Shown piece by piece: positions 22,529 to 26,905 of a stretch of DNA of 26,905 nt. Position numbers and translations under genes: made by a program. The notes beneath the pieces were generated by a model. It had not been told where the DNA came from, did not search any database, and was given only the letters and a program-made list of their open reading frames with translations. Where the stretch lies: contig URRR01000034.1 in assembly GCA_900550365.1 (NCBI GenBank), positions 1 to 26,905 on the forward strand, written 5' to 3'. Every line of letters begins with the position of its first letter. The stretch's first letter is position 1. The DNA is from an uncultured Prevotella sp. GTDB lineage: Bacteria > Bacteroidota > Bacteroidia > Bacteroidales > Bacteroidaceae.

Positions 22529-24381
22529 TATTTTCTATTTTTCAGGTTTATCTTGAAATCTACAGACAGGACTTTATTTTCACCGTAAATTCTTATAGCT
22601 TTAGTCTGTCGTTTACTACCATAAGCCTCGCTTATCTCCGCGTTTTCTATTTGAATATTATCAATATCGGTATTTATGCACATGGTAATTTTGTTTCCAC
22701 CGCATATGATTTCAAATCCTTCTCCATTTTTATCCACCGTACAATCTCCACCTAAAATCCATGTCGACACCCAACTTGTATCCCCACTGATATAATCCTT
22801 TATCCTCAGTATTGGTGAATCAGACGACTTATACATAAAATCTATAGTCCTTTGATGTATTATGGGACTATAACCGTCATGACTTGCAGTCAGCGTATCA
22901 TGGTCTTGGTCTGTCTGCCAGTTTTCCAATACACAATTGGCCCGTTTCCCCCAGAGGAAGGCTCCAAGCATTTGCGATTGGTCAATACAAGCACCATTTT
23001 TGTCCTTCAGGCATATTGTATTATGGTTAATTGTTTTACGGAATGCATTCCGCATCGGCAGACAACAGTGATAAATATACGTACCTGGATCAGCAAGAAC
23101 AACATTGCCGTCAACCATCATTTGTACGCTCAATGCATCGGCGTGTCCATGCGCCGCTATTGAGCCAAAACCTAACGCCGCATGATCAATACCAATGAGA
23201 ATACGGCCGGACGCATCGCGTAAGAATGTGTTTCCTCCGATTTTGTAACAACAGCTTTTTTTATTATCGAAAAGCGGGAACGTTTTTATGCGCTCAATAT
23301 CAGCATTACTAAACAGCCAGCAGATATTTTCTTCCACTCTATTGAAGGAATGGAAACGTTTTCCTGTAATCAATGAAGAAAACTGCAGCACATAATTAAT
23401 GTATTGCCAGTTGCCTCCATGTAAGTCAATGATTTTTCCTTCGTCATCGTCTCCGAATTCCATCGCGACCTGTTCATTCCACACCGAATTTGCAACATAT
23501 CCAGCTTGTTTTTGCAGCATGTCTGTCCAAGATTGCGGCACGCTGTCTCCGTTATTGCGCATTACATGAGCCAGCAGACAATAAGCTTCCATCCCGAATG
23601 TCTGATAATGCAGGGACAATTCCTTATTCACGCCGTCCTCATAATTCTGATTTGCAAGTTCTTCAGACAAAATTTTAACGGCAAGTTCCTTCCAACTATG
23701 ATTCCCAAATGCATAACCGGCCATACCAATGGCTGATGCTTCTACCAGAAGATGGTTATTTGCCGAAGAATACCGACTGTAATGCCTTGAAACATAGTCT
23801 GCCATATTTATCGCACCAACGGACATTCTGGCCGACAATTCATTATTACCAAGAAAAGCCATCGCCAACATCCAGTTGATTGCACGTATCGCAATCTCCA
23901 TGACAGAAGTCCACGCTATGCCATGCAAAAACGGATTGTCACGGCACCACGAAGTTTCTTCTTTGTCAAGACAGCTAAGAAGGGAAATGTCTCCGGTTAC
24001 AAAATACTTTTTTGCCAATAAAGCATACTGAAAATGCCGGTGTTTTTCCCAACACGTACGAGCGTCTCCCAACTCATCTTTTTGCTTATAGTCAAGAGCA
24101 TAACTGAACGTATCAGGCCACCGGTTATTGTCTGGCCCTTGCAATAGTCTGATATCGGTTGACGTTGAATAACTATTGTTCTTGAAATTTATGCCTAATG
24201 CAGAACGGTCGAAACGCAAACCGGTCAGATTCTTATTCCACACATTTTCATCAACACAAATACATGTGTTACCGAATTTTGCACGTTCTTCAAACGCAAT
24301 GTGTTTTTGACGCAAACGCCATACTATCTCACGTACGTTCATAGCACGCAGACGATTGGCATACCATGTCAGTTTACCCAT
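22528..24381 (-). CDS. Heparinase II/III-family protein of the polysaccharide locus
   Basis: A 617-residue protein with the two-part architecture of heparinase II/III and related alginate-lyase-like proteins. The N-terminal alpha/alpha toroid spans ~40-350, with the SSANNHLLVEASA motif near 205. The C-terminal beta-sandwich contains AAHGHADALSV near 410. The Asn-His and His-Gly-His residues match the family's catalytic or metal-binding positions. No signal peptide is visible (MGKLTWYANRLRAMNVREI), so export is uncertain. Such genes are recurrent in capsule and exopolysaccharide clusters beside a dehydrogenase and a CapK-like gene, where they may trim or modify uronate-containing chains. That role is inference. 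It overlaps the GT4 gene by one base and follows a 587-base gap. Confidence 0.88.
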   Translation of the reverse strand: MGKLTWYANRLRAMNVREIVWRLRQKHIAFEERAKFGNTCICVDENVWNKNLTGLRFDRSALGINFKNNSYSTSTDIRLLQGPDNNRWPDTFSYALDYKQKDELGDARTCWEKHRHFQYALLAKKYFVTGDISLLSCLDKEETSWCRDNPFLHGIAWTSVMEIAIRAINWMLAMAFLGNNELSARMSVGAINMADYVSRHYSRYSSANNHLLVEASAIGMAGYAFGNHSWKELAVKILSEELANQNYEDGVNKELSLHYQTFGMEAYCLLAHVMRNNGDSVPQSWTDMLQKQAGYVANSVWNEQVAMEFGDDDEGKIIDLHGGNWQYINYVLQFSSLITGKRFHSFNRVEENICWLFSNADIERIKTFPLFDNKKSCCYKIGGNTFLRDASGRILIGIDHAALGFGSIAAHGHADALSVQMMVDGNVVLADPGTYIYHCCLPMRNAFRKTINHNTICLKDKNGACIDQSQMLGAFLWGKRANCVLENWQTDQDHDTLTASHDGYSPIIHQRTIDFMYKSSDSPILRIKDYISGDTSWVSTWILGGDCTVDKNGEGFEIICGGNKITMCINTDIDNIQIENAEISEAYGSKRQTKAIRIYGENKVLSVDFKINLKNRK

Positions 24382-24401
24382 TCTTAAAATAAATCAATTA
24401 T

Positions 24402-24961
24402 TGTCACTTTATTTCATACATAATGCTACGGTAAAACCATGCAGGCCGGACAGCCGCCGCACATCACATATAAAACAAATGATATCCTTTGTACAAACGA
24501 CTTGTAAAACGCCTTATCAAACAGCGTCTTTAGCATTGCAAAACACCGTCTTTTAAGCGATAAAATAGGCCATTCCACAGTTCAGGTGTATATATTCCAA
24601 AACGACAGCACCGGCAGGGGCATCATCAACAGCCAGTAAAGCATGTCACAAAGCTTATTGATAAAAAAGTTTTGATTACATCTCTCATCTGTCACTTTTA
24701 CTCCATATTCCACTGACTGACAGACGGTTGACTGATGACGGATAGCGGAAACGTCTGTCACAGTATAGTCATTTGGGAATAAGTGTGCTATGCAAATTTG
24801 TGACAGATGACAGATGTTTTTGGGAAAATAATAATAATGACTCTGCAATCTGTGTTATGAATTACATTCATATCCCTGTCATTATACACCTGAACAGCGG
24901 ATGGACCATAAAAGACAAAACTTTTAAACGCAGAAAGGTTTTATCTTGTAATAAAGTGACA
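24402..24961. repeat. Candidate small element bounded by 12-base inverted repeats
   Basis: TGTCACTTTATT at 24402-24413 and its exact reverse complement at 24950-24961 bound the gap almost from start codon to stop codon of the flanking genes. This is the arrangement expected of a miniature transposable element. No convincing target duplication is visible beside the ends, and a 12-base match at this distance can arise by chance in a window of this size. Confidence 0.35.
24679..24816. repeat. Nested TGACAGA-type inverted repeats
   Basis: The outer arms 24679-24695 and 24800-24816 match at 16 of 17 positions when inverted; the right arm contains TGACAGA twice in tandem. The inner arms TGACAGACG (24718-24726) and CGTCTGTCA (24752-24760) are perfect. 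The pattern suits a multi-site operator, a folded RNA, or an invertible segment, and I cannot decide among them. I found no clear Bacteroidetes promoter inside the 104 bases between the outer arms. Confidence 0.6.
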
Positions 24962-24968
24962 GACTATT

Positions 24969-26342
24969 TTAGAAGTCAGTCTTTTTAAAGTCTTGCACAA
25001 TCTTTTCATTCTGAGAGGGGTTTACATTGATATTCCCCCACGACAACCCTTCATAAACGCCATCATAATCAACTTCTTTCCATTGACGAACAAGGTCTAC
25101 AATAATCTTATGTGGGTATTTTTTCAGCACATCAGCGAATTCTTTTTCTTTGTTGGTCACAACCAGTACATCACTGTTGCTGCAAACAGAATCAAGATTA
25201 TCGGTGACAAAATGTTGCAAGTGTGGAATCTTGGCCATTATAAAGTCTTTATTCGTGCCGGTAAGTTCGCTGATTCTCACATTTTTATCATAAATCCTGA
25301 TTTCAAATCCTTTTCCGAGCAACTGCTCTACCACATCAACAATAGGACTGCAGCGTAAGTCATCCGTACCAGCCTTGAAGCTCAGCCCCAGAATTCCGAC
25401 CTTACGCATACCTTTGTTTACTATTGTATCAATGGCATTACGCTTCTGAATCTCGTTACTTTGATAAATACTGTCAATTACCGGAACATCTACATAAAGG
25501 TCATGGGCCAGTGTTTTAAGAGCCTTCATGTCTTTGGGAAGACATGACCCGCCGTATGCGAAGCCCGGCTTAAAATAATATGGTGAGATGTTCAGTTGTC
25601 TGTCCTTGCAGAATATCTCCATCACCTTATGTGAGTCAATATTAAGTCCTTTACAAATGTTGCCGACTTCATTTCCGAAAACTATTTTTAATGCATGATA
25701 TGTGTTGTTTACATATTTCATCATTTCTGCCACCTCTATGTCTGTGCGGATGAATTCACCGTGAATACCGCTGTAAAGTTCACGGAATTTACGCTCAGCC
25801 ATATCATTGTCAGTGCCGACAAGAGTCAATGGCGGATTAAAATAGTCTTCCACACTAGTCCCTTCACGTAAAAATTCAGGATTACTTACTACTGTAAAAT
25901 CAATATCTCTCTTCTTTCCCGATTCTTTTTCCAAAATCTCGCCTACTTTCTTGTTCGTGCCAGGCAAAACTGTACTTCTGATAGCGACAATGTGGAATCC
26001 GTCTTTGTCTTTCAGGGCACGTCCTATGCGTCCCGCTACAGTATAGATGTATTCCAGATTGAGATGCCCTTCCTTGCTTGAAGGTGTACCTACGACTATG
26101 AATGAAATCTCAGTTTCTGCCACAGCCTCTGCCGCTACAGTTGTGGCAGACATTAATCCTTTGTCATGAGCTTCTTTACACAGTTCGGCAATGCCTTCCT
26201 CTATTATGGTAGGCTTACCTTCATTCATAAGGCGGACTTTATTTTCATTAACATCAACTCCGATTACCTTGTGGCCTAATTTTGCCAGACATGCCGCGCC
26301 CACGCATCCTACGTAGCCGAGACCAAAAATACTTACGTTCAT
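24969..26342 (-). CDS. Nucleotide-sugar 6-dehydrogenase, GDP-mannose dehydrogenase (AlgD) type
   Basis: A 457-residue NAD-dependent enzyme that oxidises the C6 of a nucleotide sugar to a uronic acid in the cytoplasm. It has the Rossmann start MNVSIFGLGYVG, RSTVLPGT near 125, SNPEFLREG near 155, EVAEMMKYVNNTYHALK near 210, GGSCLPKD with the catalytic Cys267, and GLSFKAGTDDLRCSP near 325. GFAYGGSCLPKD and the NPEFLREGT region resemble GDP-mannose dehydrogenase (AlgD) more than the UDP-glucose enzyme, so GDP-mannuronate is the likelier product. UDP-linked sugars are the alternative. It lies 12 bases after the CapK-like fragment and 587 bases before the heparinase-like gene, whose family acts on uronate polymers. 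Confidence 0.9.
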   Translation of the reverse strand: MNVSIFGLGYVGCVGAACLAKLGHKVIGVDVNENKVRLMNEGKPTIIEEGIAELCKEAHDKGLMSATTVAAEAVAETEISFIVVGTPSSKEGHLNLEYIYTVAGRIGRALKDKDGFHIVAIRSTVLPGTNKKVGEILEKESGKKRDIDFTVVSNPEFLREGTSVEDYFNPPLTLVGTDNDMAERKFRELYSGIHGEFIRTDIEVAEMMKYVNNTYHALKIVFGNEVGNICKGLNIDSHKVMEIFCKDRQLNISPYYFKPGFAYGGSCLPKDMKALKTLAHDLYVDVPVIDSIYQSNEIQKRNAIDTIVNKGMRKVGILGLSFKAGTDDLRCSPIVDVVEQLLGKGFEIRIYDKNVRISELTGTNKDFIMAKIPHLQHFVTDNLDSVCSNSDVLVVTNKEKEFADVLKKYPHKIIVDLVRQWKEVDYDGVYEGLSWGNINVNPSQNEKIVQDFKKTDF

Positions 26343-26354
26343 TGTGTTGTATAT

Positions 26355-26698
26355 TTAATGTTTATTATTTTTTGCCAGTTTACTGACTATATATTTGAAT
26401 TTTTCACTTTCAGTATATACAAGTTTATCCATGGACGTTTCCGTCAATTCAACATCCATATTGCCTGTACCAGCTCTTGCAATAAGGGCCGATATGATTT
26501 TTTCACGGTTCATATCGCAGAAACCTTTTTCAGGAACGACCAGAATTCTGACCTTTCCGACACTGTCTTGTATAAGCTGCGAAACCTTTACGTTTTGTGC
26601 TTCTTTCATTATGAAATCAAGCCTTTTTAGCAAAGTTCCGTCTTTACATATCAGAAAATCCTCATTCCTGCCATGAATTCGTTTTATTACCCCCCCCC
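26355..26698 (-). pseudogene. C-terminal domain of a CapK/PaaK-like adenylate-forming enzyme, without its N-terminal part
   Basis: The frame encodes VIKRIHGRNEDFLICKDGT, followed by LDFIMKEAQNVKVSQLIQ and VRILVVPEKGF. This is the C-terminal lid domain of phenylacetate-CoA-ligase-like proteins (CapK), common in capsule loci. A whole enzyme has about 430-450 residues; only about 113 are encoded here. Its upstream end is a run of nine G on the coding strand (C at 26690-26698), beyond which this frame soon meets a stop. The DNA upstream in another frame resembles the end of a second copy of the same domain. So this is a broken or rearranged gene. It stands 12 bases before the dehydrogenase gene. 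Confidence 0.65.
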
Positions 26699-26847
26699 GA
26701 ATTAACATTAATTAAGTTTACCACATAATTGAATTTACCGCGTGATGTATACACCAAATCCTTTTTTTCTATGCGATTTATGTCTATCTTAAAATTATCA
26801 GCTCCAAGTTGTTGACATACAGCATCTCCACTGCTGTCCCAAGAAAA
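26699..26847 (-). pseudogene. Tail of a second CapK-like copy, out of frame with the first
   Basis: On the minus strand a frame opens after TAA TGA at about 26848-26853 and reads through LGADNFKIDINRIEK and DLVYTSRGKFNYVVNLI into the G9 tract. This aligns by eye with the last 35 residues of the 26355 fragment (which has DKLVYTESEKFKYIVSKL), so it looks like the C-terminus of a paralogous copy. Deleting one G would fuse the two tails in one frame. The remaining bases to the window end (26848-26905) show no recognisable protein in any frame. Confidence 0.45.
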
Positions 26848-26905
26848 TCATTAACAAATCATGAAATCACCTGATAATGTGCGAGTTATGAACGAAAAAG
26901 CGTGC

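Larger units (their letters stand above)
24382..24968. other. 587-base gap with nested inverted repeats, no credible gene
   Basis: This non-coding stretch interrupts the polysaccharide operon. TGACA or its complement TGTCA occurs about nine times. A 12-base perfect inverted repeat lies at its ends (24402-24413 and 24950-24961). A 17-base inverted repeat with one mismatch sits inside (24679-24695, 24800-24816), and a 9-base perfect one inside that (24718-24726, 24752-24760). Copy C of the AAAAGAC/GTCTTTT family occupies about 24490-24560. An 88-codon frame on the minus strand (24582-24848) has no coding character. Confidence 0.7.

Noticed and set aside
24582..24848. 88-codon frame on the minus strand in the 587-base gap
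   Set aside because: Composition is that of random AT-rich DNA and the frame crosses the nested inverted repeats; no family resemblance.
1..26905. tRNA, rRNA and known riboswitches
   Set aside because: None recognised on reading either strand; structured RNAs without familiar motifs could have been missed without a covariance search.

Overview
The window looks like a chromosomal segment of a member of the Bacteroidales, most likely Prevotella or a close relative. The evidence is genes with little Shine-Dalgarno signal, several matches to the Bacteroidetes -7 box (TAnnTTTG), lineage-typical CAZymes and tyrosine recombinases, and intergenic arrays of AAAAGAC/GTCTTTT palindromes that I associate with Prevotella. 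This assignment is inference. All calls come from reading the sequence; no database search was run.

Layout. (1) Bases 1-5419 are a pectin/rhamnogalacturonan module. The start of mannonate dehydratase (uxuA, cut by the window edge) lies downstream of a GH28 polygalacturonase. Divergent from these is a large secreted protein fusing a GH105 unsaturated-uronyl hydrolase to a GH106 alpha-L-rhamnosidase. (2) Bases 6046-12561 are a minus-strand operon of a TonB-dependent-receptor-like outer-membrane barrel, a secreted GH32 fructosidase and a secreted GH36 alpha-galactosidase. Together these would suit raffinose-family oligosaccharides or sucrose-type substrates. (3) Bases 12.6-16.4 kb are an AT-richer mobile or decayed stretch. 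It holds an internally deleted tyrosine recombinase, a residue of an AlbA/Schlafen-type gene, an unrecognised membrane-anchored protein between two inverted iteron-like arrays, a 54-residue small ORF with a structured leader, and one apparently intact tyrosine recombinase. (4) Bases 16.4-26.9 kb are a surface-polysaccharide locus on the minus strand. In transcription order it carries a CapK/PaaK-like C-terminal fragment, an AlgD-type nucleotide-sugar dehydrogenase, a heparinase II/III-family protein, a GT4 glycosyltransferase, a second glycosyltransferase split by a frameshift at a G7 tract, and then rmlA, rmlC, rmlD and rmlB.

Working together: the first two modules feed on plant glycans. The last makes dTDP-L-rhamnose and a GDP- or UDP-linked uronic acid and assembles them into a capsule or exopolysaccharide. 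The most interesting unexplained structure is non-coding or broken: the inverted iteron arrays around the unknown membrane gene (13868-14748), the nested TGACA/TGTCA inverted repeats in the 587-base gap at 24382-24968, the poly-G tracts at 21109-21115 and 26690-26698 at frame breaks in polysaccharide genes, and the dispersed AAAAGAC/GTCTTTT palindromes at three intergenic sites.
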